From Cloeon dipterum (Eukaryota > Arthropoda > Insecta > Ephemeroptera > Baetidae): DNA of 64,000 nucleotides. Where the stretch lies: assembly GCF_949628265.1 (NCBI RefSeq), contig NC_088786.1, forward strand, positions 16,492,001-16,556,000, given 5' to 3'. Every line of letters starts with the position of its first letter. The first letter of the stretch is position 1. Made by a program: the position numbers and the translations under genes. Positions 25,015 to 37,683 of this stretch are shown piece after piece. The notes beneath the pieces were generated by a model. It was not told the DNA's origin and ran no database searches. It worked only from the letters and a program-made list of their open reading frames with translations.

Positions 25015-28000
25015 CGGCCAACAAGTGTGAAGAAGAAGCCCGGCAGAAAGACTGAGAAGTGAGAAGCACCACCAGGGCCAATTTTGCGCCGCGCGCGTTT
25101 AATCCAGTTTGTGTATGTGGTGCGCGCCGGCCAGCGAGCCTCGGCGGCGCACAAACTGATATTGCACGAAAAAATAACACAAAGGGGCGGCCTGAATATC
25201 ACTTCCTAATTAAGCGACGGCTTTGGTGGCAGTTAAACTGGTTCGCCGGCTAGGGGAAATTAAAAGTGAGGCTGCGGTTCCTTCATTACAGCTGCAATCC
25301 ACTGGCTGTCGGCCCGTTTGTTTGTGTTCCCAAATGAGCGTCAAGTGGCTGGAAGAAAGAAAGCCGGCGGTCTGCTCTTCTTCCCCGTCTTCTGCTTCTT
25401 CTTGCAAAAGCGGCCGCAGGAAAGATAAACGTGACTTTAGCAACGGGAGCAACTTTTCTTCGCACACCAAAATAGAAAGGGGTGTAGTTTTGCATTTCTT
25501 CAAAGCACTTTTCAAGCGGCCTTTATATACATATACTTGCCCACTCGACTGACTGAGATGCAGACGGCTATTTCCCTACAGAAGAGCCGCTTTAGAATTT
25601 CACGGACGGCGTTCATAGAAAATATAGAATTTCTTTCCGGCACGGTTTCGTTGAAAGACTTGCTGAAATGTCAATATCAAAACGGTGCGCCGCGAATTAA
25701 TACACATTCCACTCACACATTTATATTAAGACATGCAGGCAATGAGAAACTCGTTTCCCTTCCCGGTGTGAGAAAACGACAGTCAATAAAATTTAATCAA
25801 GCAATATCTTACTGCGCTAAGTTCTCATCAAATTAGCGACCGCATGAAATTTCACTCCCCACTGGCTCTGATCAATGGACGAAAAGAATCCGTTCCCATC
25901 GTATATATTTAAGTCAGATCAGTTACACAAAAAGTGCATTAAAGCGAGAACCACTCTCTGCTCTTTGCAGTCGTTTCAGCAGCTTCATTTCCACAACTGC
26001 GTGGTGTGTATTCATACTGAAAAATGAATAACGTCCGTCCGTCGCATGTACACACACACAAACACTGCGTTTGTTGTAAGACGAGCTGATCGACCGGCGG
26101 CCAGTTCAACAACCCGAAACAAATCGACTTTGTACATACCTTGTACCTGCAATGACACAAGCGACGCGCTCATACCTGAGTGAATTACAGCCGGCGTGCG
26201 CGGTGTCTTCCCACAATGGCAGCGAGGATGCGAAAAGAAAGCACCAAGGGAAAATGATTCGCGTCAGGCAATTACACGCAAATCGTGACCATTTCAATCG
26301 GCGGAGTAATTGAGCCGGTCAAATTTAGCAAAGCGGATCATCTCCCGGCAGAGAGAGTAAGAATTTCGCACGCTCTCCACCACCAATTTGCATACATATA
26401 AGAGCTCGATTGTTTCTCGATTACTGTTATATTCGCTGTTGCAAGAGAAGAATTGGTGTGGCACTCATCGCCGCGTATTATGATAAGAGAAAGGAATCCG
26501 CTGCCGAGGGAAGTGAGCATAATTAATCGGGCAATTCGTGAATGAGAAGAATGCTTTTGAAACTGCTCAGCTCAGGCTTCTGACACTTGTTCCCGCGCAA
26601 GACTATAAATTCTGGTTGTAAACCCACCGTAAGCACAACAGCTATGTATGTCAAGCTGACTAATTACTGATGCATTTAATTGTTGGAGAGATAATATCTG
26701 TTCAGAATTGATACGAAAATAACTAATCCGTTGCTTGCCCTAGATTTAATATATAAAAATAAAATTGAAGATTATGCTATTAAGTATCGATATTTCTGCT
26801 AATAACAAGCGCTAAATCATCACTTCTTCCTAATTAGTTTGCAAGGTGAGCGACAGCTGCTTGAAAGTAAATTCAGGAGGCTCGTGTAAAAATGTGACTT
26901 TGAAATGAACAGTCCTCATTGGGAATGCATCACGTGCATCGCTTTTTATCGACTAATAAACGAGAAACGCTGTCCACCTGTTCGGCGAATAAGTGTCTTG
27001 TCTGCCCGTATAGGCCACATTTTTATTTATTGGAACCAGGAAAGGCAGTCGAGATGGGCCAGCGGCATTTCCCATCTCGTCACTTTCTTCGTTTGCATCG
27101 AAAGCAGTTCCTGATGCACGCGCTTTATAAATAATGGATATCCGCTGCGTTGGCCAGCAATTATTGCACAAATACTAATTTCCTACCGCCAAGAAGTGAA
27201 ACGTTGTTTGTTTGACTTGCACGCAGCGCTCAAAGCAATTTTTTTAATCAGAACAATCGACGCGCCGCGCATCTGACGCCTCAAGCAGAAAAAAACCGGC
27301 GCCTATACACACAAGCCACACTTGAGATCGCTTATCGCAAATTACACAATGGTTACGAAACGATACACGGCTGCGAATGCAAAAGCAATTAACGCTGCCC
27401 ACTTTTGGTGTCGGCAATCGTTTGGCCAGAGTGAACATGTGTGTCGATCATGAAGAGTGTTAAAATCGTGAGTTTACAGAAGAAATTGAACCACTAGAGT
27501 GTGTCTGCTGCATTTTAATTGCCCCTGCTGACAAATCTGTGCTCATCGCTATCATCATCAGCAACAACATTGGACGTATTCCGCGCGTTTCTTTAGCGGT
27601 GTTGTGGGACGTGACAAAGGAAAGTTTTCCTGCTTTGAGGGTCCCGATTTTTTTTCTGGAAAGATAAAATCGACCAAATCGATTGGATTTTCTCGCAAGT
27701 CCCAGCCAAAAACAAGTCGCGGTGAGTTTCGTTGTCTCGTCACTTCGATCCAAGGCAAGCAAAAGGGTGCATACTGCATGTGCTACCACTCAGGCGGACC
27801 TCTCTTTTGTGTGACAAACGTGTTTTCAACCAGCAGCGTGTTACATTTCATTATAATGCCCCAACCCTGCTTTGCGAATTTTCTGGTGTACAAAGGAACT
27901 TGTTACGTCAGCTCTTCTGCACCACCACCTACGCGGGAAAACGGTTGGCATTGATATTGCGACACACAGCGACAATAATTAAAAAAATGTTAAAATCAGT

Positions 28001-31000
28001 TTATCTGAGAAAGAGGAATTTCCGTTAGTTTATTTGGAGCAATCGTGGAATGTTGAAGTAAAGAGGAAAGACAGGCGCGGCCAGCAATTTTGTTTGATTT
28101 CTCTGTCAAAACCCCAAACTGTGAAAAACGCAAGGTTAATGGAAGGGGATATGTGTGGTTAGTTTGTTATTCGAGCGAGTGCTGCTGGTGAGTCGTTAAA
28201 ACAACACAGAACTATGACGCGACAGAGAAGCATCCTCGTGAGATTCTCTCAAAGAGCGCGTAAAACGCCCATGCAGCACTTTTGAGCACATCCAAGAATT
28301 TTCCAAGGTTATTTGCATACAGCGCGTCGTTATATTCGCGCGAATTAAACTCATCTGAGACGCAGCACGGATCTTGTTTCAGCCCGAGAAAAAGAATCAC
28401 CTCCTCTTGTGCAATTTTATTTTTGCAAAAATGAAAAGGAGTCTGTCTATATACGCGGAAAGAGATTTATAATATAGCCTCTTTCATCAGCTTCAAGTTT
28501 TGACTTGAAAATTACGCGATCAAACTAATTAGTGATTAAGAACGAGATAATTAGAGTGGGCAATAATAAGCAATTATATTTAGATGTATGTATTTTGATT
28601 GAATCGCCAAGCAAGATATCATAAACAGGTGCAGCCAAGATTGCTTGAGACAGGATTTCCCCTGATTGCATACACAACGCGAGAGCACTATAAAAAACGG
28701 AATAAAACAAAAGCAAATGGAAGCGAAAGAAATAATGACAGCGAAAAAGATATTCATCAACCAGAAATAATGAGACCGCTGAAGAGCGAAGAGTATAATG
28801 CTATTGTGTTCGATAAACTTGACGAACGTTATTTATGCTCAATTTTATGAAAGCTTGCGGAATCATTTCCATGCAATCCAACCAATGCAAGAATGCAGTG
28901 TTAATATTACTTCGGTTTGGCTTACGAATCAGAAAAGGACGCGGAAAAGTTGACGACGTTTAATAATTCTAGAAAACAAAAAAAGGGTTGAACTCACGGG
29001 AAGGCTTCAGGTTGCTGATCTGCGTCTGCAGCTCCTTCAGCGCGTGCTCTTCGTCGGCACTGGTGATGTGCTCCTGCAAGCAAAACACCAGAATCAGGAA
29101 AGTCGTCGCTTGGACGTCCCACCACAGTCGGTGCCGGTGTCGGTGGTGGGGCCTGCGCCTAAAGCGCGCCCAACGAGCAACGCAAACGCCGTATGCGCGA
29201 GAGAGTGCGAACCGCGTAATATGGAGATTTTGATGATGAAAAACGACGACGTAAAACGCCTTTTCGTGTTGGGTTTGTACGAGTGACCCAAGAGAGGAAG
29301 TGGCAATTTACTCTATTAGCTTAACAAGAGCAGCGGGAGATATGATTATTATTTCCTTGGGGGCATTCCGGCCGCCAGCCTGTCTGCCGTAGGCGAAACC
29401 TTGAGTCCCGATTTCGATGAATTTGCAACTTTTCACGCAGTGGCTCATATCCTTGGAAAGTATCAAGTTTCCGAAGCAAAAGGGGAGCGAAATGCGATTT
29501 TCTTGAGTCACGCAATGCCGTGGAGATATTGAGCTACAACCACGCCTTTTTGATCACCTCTCAACCCAACCAAGGCGTCGAGTTTTTAATTTTTCCGTTT
29601 CCGCCAGCTGCGATTCTGTGATTTGTGATAAAAGCTACGAGTCCATTTATGGTTAGCAGGAAAGTGGATTTTATTTTAAAATCGTTACAACTCGAATTCT
29701 CAAAGACGAGTAAAGGTCAAACAACAAAGATAGGTCACACTACCACCATCACTTCGAAAATATAAACTACCACTGCTCTAAATGGAACTGCAACACCTGT
29801 TCCACGCTATAAAGTTACAGAGCAAACAATAACAAGCAAAGTCGAAGGAGACACGAGAAAAAATATGCATGTATATTCTTTTGCGATTGTGCATGCGCGT
29901 TTTGTTTCTGCGTCATCGGTGTTTTTAATAAGCGTAGAGTGCGATAACGTCTGATACAAAAGAACGGCGAGAAACCGAAGCCGTTTCCTGGCTGCGAAGC
30001 ACACGCTATACGCACAAAACAAACAACAAAGGTTGGTCAACTGAGATAAAGCAAGGATTCAAACAAATAATGCTCGGGTGCGCGCCGGTGTAAATTGATT
30101 CGCGCTGCTTTTCGCAAACAGCATCGCGACACAAAACCCGAAAGCAGGACACTACTTGCGGTTTGGCTTTATGCGAGAGAGTCGCGCGCGCGGAGAGAAA
30201 ATGCGGGGAAAAGTTGAGGCTGCTGGTCACGCAGTCGCTGCGTTGATTGATTTGCATGCGCCTCGATGGCCAACAAAGGTGCCGAAACTATTTTTGGAGC
30301 GTGTTTGCGCTACGTGATCTATTCAACTGGAGGTGCGGAAGGAGCGTTCATTATGCAGCTTGGCCACTTATGACAGACAACGTGCGTCTCCCGTCAGCAG
30401 GCCGAAAAACGGTTCTTCGCCGCTGACAAGGATGAGCACTACTTCGTTTGTCTTACTTGTTAACTAAATATGTCAGAATTTAAAAATTTGGCATTGATTT
30501 TTTCACCCCTTATGCGGGAGTGGAGGATTTTCAAAGTATTCGCACATCTTTGAAACGAGGAAAATTTCACGTCTCGTTCGTTTCGACGGTTATTGCAGTT
30601 TTGAAAAGGCCAATTTAAGGTTTAAATATTTTGTAGACTGAAAAACATGGAAGGCCCAAGTTTTACACTTTTTTTTAAGTTCATGCCTTTGGTAAAGGAT
30701 TCCTTAAATATAACAAATATCTTGACATTTTCGACAAACACGTAAGATTTTTCAGTAAAATGCTAAATTTTGACAGTGAACACGCGTTAATTGGATTGAA
30801 AAATTGTCTAGAAAAACTATCTAAAACCGTCTAAAATACTCCAAAAAACAGTCTAAATATAGTCGGCTATTTTGGCGGACGACTTGCTTATTTAAATTAA
30901 TATGTTTGCTTTTTTAAACTGGCCGTGCAATCAACTCTATCTATTTTTAAACATCGCAACCTCCAAATGTAATTTATCTCCCTCGCAAACATAATCATTA

Positions 31001-34000
31001 AATTAAGTAAAAAAATCAAGTGAGAAAATAATTAAATTAAAGCATGTCAATTAAAGCAAGGAGCTTAAGAAATTTTTTAACTCCTCGTCATCCCCTTTAA
31101 AACGATATGTGTCAATTGGCGGCCTGGTCCCCGGCGCCTCGGGCCATTACTCGACGGCAGGAGTAATAATTGCAAAAGCCTTCTTTGTGAGAAGTGGCTG
31201 CACACTCATTACGCGATTGCACTGCAGAACAAAACACATACTCTCGAGTGCAGTGGTGGTGAGTTGCTGCCATGCCAGCATGCAGCTCCTGCGGTTACAA
31301 CGAGTGCTCTGTCAGGAAAACCGGTTCCTCCGCCGTCGAGATGAAAAGTTTTAACGGACTTTCGATTGGAAATTCAAACTAACTAAAAGGAACGCTCCTC
31401 TTCTTCTTGGCAAAAATCAACACGGGAGAGCTTTTTGCGTTAAAAAATTCACTTCCGCCCAGTGTCTTTTCTCAGCCTCGGCACTCGGCGCCAGGAGTCG
31501 ATTTCATTACTAACAATGAGCGTTGGAGCTTTTCAAATTAAAGAGCGCGGGCAGGAGAGGAAGAGATGCAAATAATTGCCGGCGACGGACCACTTTTCAT
31601 CCCACGCCTGCTGCACCTATATTATATACGACAAAGAGGCACTCGCGAGTGTCATTTAATTTCTCGCCGCAGTTCGCTCGAGCACACAAGGCTTTTTTCC
31701 CATTTCGCCTGCGCGCGCGAGAGTGCAATTAATGTACACTCTTGCGATTGTTCAAAATTATTTCCGCGAGTTGCAGCACGCTGCTTAATTATGCATGTCT
31801 GCGCCGCCAGAGAATGAAAGTGTAGCAAAAAGTATACACACGGCGTAGCTAGCTAGTTTTCGCACCGGTCTAATAAGCATCGAGGATTTTCGTTTCAAGA
31901 GTCGCCGCTGCTTATTTTGGTCCGAATCACGCTCTATTTTGAATTAATCGCCTGTTTCATGCCACCAAGCGACGACTGTTTACTCTCCTGCGTTTCCCGC
32001 ACAAATTGAGCATGCCTATCACAAAGAGAAACTAACGAGCTCCGAGACCAATTTTGCATTATTATATGCCAGCACCGAGACGTGGATTTATGCTCTTCAG
32101 ATTAGTTTTTAATTGTATGCACTCGGATCCCAGCATGACGCGCGTAGACAAGACGATGATTTCCATGTTTGCGAGAAACAATTAAACTTCAATTACAAGC
32201 ATAGAGAAAGCAGACAAAATCACTGAAAAGGCAAGAAAAACACGGCACCAATTTTTCAAGAGAGCAAAACGCGTGGAATTCAAATAAAACCCTGCAATTC
32301 TATTCAGTGTGGCACGAATCGAAGGAGTCAAACACAAGAGGCAGTCAGAAATTATCATAATTCAAGAGGTGGGGTAAGGCATGTTCTTTTTAGACGTTTT
32401 TTTTCGCAAAAACAGACTGTATTTCGGAGCAATTTAGTCGGTTTCTGGTAAATTTACACGTTTTTCTAAACATTTATTCAGCCCATTTAACAGTTGCTTA
32501 CTGTAAAAATGTAGCATTTTTACTTAAAAATATAACGTATTTGTCGAAATGTTCGTTATTTTGATGAAGAACTTAATGAAAGTCTAGCACTTTTCAAAAT
32601 ACAAACAATATTTTCAAAATAATTTTGTGCTCTACATATTTTCCGTCTACACCGAAACATATTATCAACGTACAAGAAGGGCGATTTTCATATCATTTTG
32701 AGAAATTTAATCCTCTTTTAACCATACTTGTAGACCTGAATCTTATTTTTTTTAAACTTTTAGCATTAAGTACCAAAATGAACGAGATAATTATGAATTT
32801 TCCCACCGTTGCAATGATGTACGATTGATTTCAAAATGTTAAATCATTCTTAGTTATGAAATGAAAGTAAGCTTTCTGGACAATTTAAAACTGAAACAAA
32901 GACTTCATTTGCTAGTCTACAGATATAAAAAATTGCAAAATAAAAAAACGCTTTTCCGCATGAAAAACTGTTAGTGGTGAACGGTGTGAAAGGTATCATA
33001 TTTTGAAATGTTCAACAAACAGAATTAGTTTAAGAGAAGTAGCAAAGAGTAGTAAAAATTGATATGGACGATTATAAGCTTAGTGTTGCGTTTAATAAAT
33101 TATTCATTTAAATTGTTCAATTAAAAAATTCCAACTTCAGTTCCTAGCGCGAAAAGGACAAAATTGCCTATTTCACTATGAATTTAAGCCCATTTAGACG
33201 TTTTTAGACGCGTTTAACACGGTTTTGGCCGCTAAAGACGATTTTTAGTATTGTTTGCTTTTTAAATTGCTTTGCATGATTTGTGCCCAATTGATTGGAA
33301 GCAACGAAATAATAGTCGATCGTCTAAATTTGACAGTTTAAAAACTCTAGTTGGCGAGTAAACAATTTTTTATAATTTAAAAGGCGTTTTTGAGTATTAA
33401 AAGAACATTATTCAAGACAGAGAAGCTCTACCGCTCAAAAGAGCTACAAACATATTTATTATCTTTAAGAAGCCTTATATAGCTTCGAGGAATCTAGAGA
33501 ATGATTTGTATAAATAGCTTATTGCAATGGCTTACAAAGCCGTAAAGGAAGGAAAATTCCATTTGTCAAACAATGTCAAGATGATCGTCAAGCAATTTGT
33601 ATTTTTATTTCTGCACTGCTTCCCACCGTGATGGGTAAATCGATTTTAGGCTGACATGTGTGCAAGTGAGATAGATGGAAATACGGCAGCTGTAGTGCAA
33701 AAAATTCTGCAAATGAGAGAAGATCCGACACACAAGAGCCAAATTAAACGCTGTGAACGAGTCCTTGGGCGCGCTTGAGGGTGCAAAACGTGCTGCCGTC
33801 GGCTTTTGACCTTGCGAATAGTTCAATAGAGCAGCTCGACGCCCGGCTTGCAGTAAATAGGGCACCCGCTGACCTCTTTGCTTTCAAGGTTGCATTGCAG
33901 CGATTATCGAGCGCCGCCACTCTTGCATTGGCGCAGACAATTTCACTGCCGGTCTGTCGCCAGGGACGCGGCCGAGCAGGGAGTCCGCAATGAATTAGCA

Positions 34001-34817
34001 AATCGCCTTTTAACCGATTCGATGGCTGGCGGCTTGATCAATTTGCTAAGCGGAAATTAACGCACGCTCTGGCCCGAAATAGAAATCATCCTCACGTGTG
34101 GGTCGATGCCGGCAAAAATTGAATTTCATATTTTTTGATGAGCACACCCGCGGCTTCACTGCTTTTCTTTCACACGTTTTGAGCAACATTTTTTGCAACG
34201 CTGCTGGCCCTTGAAATTGCGCCAGAGTTTCACGAGTGTGAAGTATTTTCTCGTGTGATTAAGCAGCGTAAGCGCCGATCTAGCTTTATAGGAAGATTAC
34301 AACGATTGCAAGCAACGTTTATTAATGATAACGTGTGTTTATCGACTTCCTGCTTCTGCTTCTCCAGACACTGGTTATAAAGTAATCTAACGATGCATTT
34401 ATTTACGGGCCGCTAGAAGCTAGTAAAGCAAGAAATCCCGTGTTTGAAAATAAACACATCCAACCCTTCCACACCCCTTTTTGAAAAAAAGCCCCCTGCG
34501 CAGTATTTAATTTTTATATATATCATAGTCAAGGGTTATTTTTATACCTTCTTTTCTTCCACGCTGCTCTCCTCGTTTGAGATCCGGTTGTCCGACTTGA
34601 CAGCCCTGATCTTGCCCTCGTCCGGGTTGTCCACGTTTGGTTCCGAGCTGCTCTTCTCGAGCTGTCCAACCAGAGCAGTCACTAGCTTGCGTTTGGCGTT
34701 CGGGGTGGACGGGTTGGACAGGACGCCTTTTTTGATTTGGTTGTTATCCTCGTCCGAGTCGAACTTGGACAAAAAGTCTCGGACGCGTCCCACCGCGGGG
34801 ACCTGCTCGTTGTCCAT
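21975..34817 (-). CDS. FAM107-family protein, long isoform
   Basis: Exons 34548-34868 and 28998-29073 join in phase to the three shared 3' exons (23829-23986, 22859-23014, 21975-22070). From the Met at 34815-34817 this gives 251 residues. The extra N terminus contains RVRDFLSKFDSDEDN, a Ser/Asn/Lys-rich disordered stretch, and from the second exon EHITSADEEHALKELQTQIS. The 34.8-kb exon is open upstream of this Met to a good acceptor (CCTCCCCCAG), so the protein may extend further, perhaps into the segment at 35597-35879. The donor AAG|GTATAA and acceptor TTGCTTGCAG agree in phase 0, and the 28.9-kb exon ends in phase 1 as required. The long introns suggest tissue-specific promoters, which is inference. 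Confidence 0.6.
22175..22422 (+). repeat. Dispersed repeat family 1, copy A
   Basis: This GC-rich block in the last intron of the FAM107-like gene matches a block in VGAT intron 1 (40670-40973). Shared strings include CCAATAACACCGC, GATAACATGGG, ACCAGCAAGT, GCCGGTGCGCC and GAGTCACT-AACTAACCAC. Both copies face the same way. The composition differs sharply from the surrounding AT-rich intron, as for an inserted element. No transposase or reverse transcriptase is visible. Confidence 0.75.
25015..28997. other. FAM107 short-isoform promoter region and intron
   Basis: The first 0.5 kb upstream of the short-isoform start is GC-rich and holds its leader and TATA box. The rest is intronic to the long isoform. 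It contains several TATATA-type runs and CACGTG-like E-boxes (about 26930), but no further coding exon could be supported on either strand. Confidence 0.45.
25522..25529 (-). promoter_or_regulatory. TATA box for the FAM107 short isoform
   Basis: On the minus strand the sequence is GTATATAAAGG, a close match to the metazoan TATA consensus. A start about 30 bp downstream would give a leader of roughly 480 nt before the ATG at 25012-25014 with no obvious need for another intron. Use as a promoter is inferred. Confidence 0.45.
28998..29073 (-). other. Internal coding exon of the FAM107 long isoform
   Basis: Seventy-six nucleotides are flanked by the acceptor TTGCTTGCAG and the donor GTGAGT. They encode EHITSADEEHALKELQTQIS plus five residues, acidic and helix-prone, ending in phase 1. 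That phase lets it replace the short-isoform first exon without changing the downstream frame, except that the junction codon becomes Gln instead of Glu. Confidence 0.6.
30525..30860 (-). repeat. Dispersed repeat family 2, copy 1
   Basis: Read on the minus strand this stretch contains CTGTCAAAATTTAGCATTTT, then ATGTCAAG, and ends with TTTTCCTCGTTTCAAAGATG followed by TGCGAAT. The same landmarks occur in the same order in copy 3, and the first also in copy 2. It is AT-rich with no coding capacity, like an old non-autonomous element. Confidence 0.6.
32385..32840 (+). repeat. Dispersed repeat family 2, copy 2
   Basis: It shares a TTTAGACG-type left end, the CTGTAAAAATGTAGCATTTT block, GGGCGATTTTC followed by AATTTAATCCT and AACCATACTTG, and a right end with GATTGATTTCAAAATGTT. 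These align in order with copy 3 at 38869-39280. Diverged; no open frame. Confidence 0.6.
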
Positions 34818-34868
34818 GACGCGTCCTGCGGGTGGGTACCGTACAACCACCGTGCGGATTTGCTCCTT
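34548..34868 (-). other. Upstream coding exon of the FAM107 long isoform
   Basis: A 321-nt exon (107 codons) lies between the acceptor CCTCCCCCAG and the donor AAG|GTATAA. It encodes RTVVVRYPPAGRVMDNEQ, RVRDFLSKFDSDEDN and a Lys/Ser/Asn-rich disordered region ending EESSVEEKK. It starts and ends in phase 0, matching its neighbour at 28998-29073. It resembles no domain I can name. Confidence 0.6.
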
Positions 34869-35596
34869 CTGGGGGAGGCCGATTCGTCAGCAGCCCCTTC
34901 TCACATTTGGCGACCCCTCCGACCGGGAATCGAGTCTGCGCGACCAGAGATTTTAATGGTAATAATATTATATAGGGGCAGGTTGCCGGAACGTTGGACA
35001 CGCCGCTCTGGCGTCCGAAGTTAATCGCGCTCGATTGGACAACTACTTGTTTTGAGTATCATCTGGTTAAATTTCGCTCCCCTAGTTGGCTGTGACGACA
35101 CGCACAGCCACGCCTCCAAAGCTGTTATCAGTCCTTTTGAGTTGAGCTCATTGTTAGTTGAGCTTCAATCAAGATTTTTTCTAACAAAAAATTATTTTAA
35201 TGGGCTCATTGTACATGTGTAAAGCATAACGGAGAACAAAAACTGTCTCAAAATATTATTTCAGATTTTCAGAGGTGAAGGATGAAGATTAATAACTATA
35301 AATAAATAATAAATATTTAATCTTAATCTTTCACGGCCTTGTGAGATAAAAATTAAGAAGTGCAGCTAACACCGCCATCATTTTTTCTGTATAAGTGTCT
35401 TGCTAGCAGTAATTATGGTCTACAATTTGCAATCTAAAAATGGCAACTGTCGCAGTTTTCTAGCATTTTTAGCTCACTCTCCACCTGCTCTCCACTCTGA
35501 TTGTGAGTTTTGAGCAGCTGGAAACTCTGTGCATGATAACATGTTGGGTCATCTATCGGCAAAGACGGCAAACGTTTGTATTTTGCACTGCTGTAC

Positions 35597-35879
35597 CTGC
35601 CCCCCTCGCTCTTTCTCTCCGTTCACGTTCAGTATCTTTGTTATTGTGGTAAACACGTCCTTCAGGTTTGGTTCGTTGTCGATGTACTTTGCATACAGCA
35701 CCAGACTGCCTCCACTGCGTGCGTAATTAGCGTCTGAAGCTACCGAGCGATCGCCCAACGATGGCTGAAGGGTAATTTGTTGAAGCACAGCGCTGCTATT
35801 GAGTGGCAATGATCCAATTCTTGCTGTTGCGAACCAGTTATCTTGTCCCCCAATGCCCGGAGACACGTCGTTACCTGAC
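35597..35879 (-). other. Candidate further upstream exon of the long isoform
   Basis: The segment is open on the minus strand with no Met, preceded by TTAATTTTAG and followed by CAG|GTACAG. It ends in phase 0, fitting the exon at 34548-34868. The C-terminal part (LYAKYIDNEPNLKDVFTTI) looks protein-like. It overlaps the BSDC1 first exon on the other strand. It may be a real internal exon or chance open sequence in a 5' UTR; no family match is recognised. Confidence 0.3.
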
Positions 35880-37683
35880 CTAAAATTAATGAGCTCAAAT
35901 CAGATTGACGACGTGCATCCGCATCTCTGCGGGTGCCTAGCCCTCTGCCTGCATAAAGATTTCAAGCTCAAAATGTGGATTAATTGATTTGGTGCCATAA
36001 AAACTGCGCAATTTCTTGCTGCGGACAGCAGGAAGAGAGAGTTCATGGAACTCCGATTACAACAGCTGATAGCGAGTTTCGCCTCAATTTCGTTTATCAA
36101 CCAGAAATTATACTTTGATCACGCCAGGTCGCAATTATTTCTCTTAATGACATTATTGTGTCTCGGAAATATTATACTTTGTTTACAACTGTACTGATGG
36201 ACTGCATCATTTTATATTTGTGTGCTACAGGTCAGGTGATCAGCAACCTTCAGGCTCCAACCAGGCCCAGCCTGCAGGAGGTGCGTGGTCATGGGGCTCG
36301 ATTTTCCAAGCAGCGCGAGACAAGGTTCGACACCCTAAACTATAAGTCATAGGCCTCAAGTTTTCGTTTTTGTTTTGTTTTAAATGTTTGCATAATCTGT
36401 TCAAGTGTGACATAACACCAAAACACAGAAGAAAAATATTTTTTATTATTTCAGTCAGCCGAAGTGATGGAATTCGTAAAACGAGACCTAGACGAATTTT
36501 CCTCTGCAATGAGTAATCAAGCAAGCAATGTCGTTTCAACCACTGCCACCGTTCTAAAAGATAAGCTCAAGGTTTGTCTCCTGCATCACAAATGTGCGCA
36601 GGTGTGATATTTTATACTGTTCTGATTACACGGCAGCTGGACGATGAGGAATCTACAGCTGGCTCGATGAAAAAGAGCATTTCCTCCTTGCTTGGACAGG
36701 TGAATGAAGTGCTCAACCCTCAACCTGACGACGAGGATGAAGAACCACTTGTTATTCAAGGTTCCGAACCGGTGTCACTCTCTCCCTTCCAGGTAAGCAG
36801 CTCGCTTAAATTATAACGTTACCGCGACTTAAGGATAATTATTTAGAAAAAGTTAGTCGACGTGGCCAACGATGCATCAACCTTCCTTCTTGACCCTGCT
36901 GAGGACAAGACCTTAGCACCACAGTTCCAAGCTTGGCTAGAATGCCAAGAAGAGAACTCTTTGAACACCAACCGCTTAACGAAACTGCTGTCGTCAAACG
37001 CTCACTTGAAGGCAAACTATGAGAAGCTCGTCCCTGAAGAGGTAATTACAACAAAATGATTTAATGAACTTCTTTGTTGAGAAACCTTTCTTCAAACAGA
37101 TATCGCACCTCCAGTTTTGGCAAAGATTCATGTTCCACAAAGCTCTTTTGGAAGACGAAGAGGCTAGACAACAAGCTAAACAGAAAAGACTGGAGGAGGA
37201 CAAGCAGCGGGCAGTTGAGGAAGCAAAGAAATGTAGGCTATCTTCTACTCAGTAACTTTCAAGTTTTCACCACATTAAATTTTGAGCAGCTCTGAAGCAC
37301 GGAGTCAAGGTTGGCAGCAGTGTTGAGCTCTCTGAAGAAGAGCAAATCCGCCTTCTTCAGGAATACGAACTGGAGTGTGCCGCTGCCTCTAGAATATCTG
37401 GTGATCTACCCATGAAGGCGGACCACTACTCGCCGCCTGGCAAAGACCAGCTCAAACCAACGGACATTAAAACTAGGGACAAGCGCGACATGGTTATAGT
37501 TGGCGATGGCCCCAGCAACAGCAGTAGTGGACAAACTTCTGTTGGAGATAAAGGTAGATTTTGTTATTCATGTTCCAAATTTATAATTAACAGTCGTGAT
37601 ATAACTGTGCAGAGAGCATTGACGGAGACTGGGAGAAAGAATTCGACTTGGAGGACGTAGACGACGAAGCTACTGCGGCATGA
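35761..37683 (+). CDS. BSDC1: BSD domain-containing protein 1
   Basis: Eight exons: 35761-35771, 36231-36324, 36455-36571, 36637-36792, 36847-37041, 37100-37232, 37290-37553 and 37613-37683, total 346 residues. Exon 1 is only 11 coding nucleotides (MAE plus two bases of Gly); the resulting MAEG start equals that of vertebrate BSDC1, which supports this choice. Then come WSWGSIFQAARDKSAEVMEF and KRDLDEFSSAMS (N-terminal conserved block), the BSD domain ending at ISHLQFWQRFMFHK with its Phe-Trp pair (about 197-198), a Lys/Glu/Gln-rich helix (about 205-235), and a C-terminal acidic signature DWEKEFDLEDVDDE (about 329-342, like DWEKDFDLDMTEEE in human). The molecular function of BSDC1 is poorly known; it shares the domain with TFIIH p62 and synapse-associated proteins. 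An AATAAA lies 450 bp past the stop. Confidence 0.9.

Larger units (their letters stand above)
29074..34547. other. 5.5-kb intron of the FAM107 long isoform
   Basis: No coding exon is supported. The intron holds two copies of dispersed repeat family 2 (about 30525-30860 and 32385-32840). Between them is a segment of moderately higher GC (31100-32100) that could be regulatory. A fragment resembling the left end of the same repeat (TTTAGACGTTTTTAGACG) recurs near 33190-33250. Confidence 0.45.
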
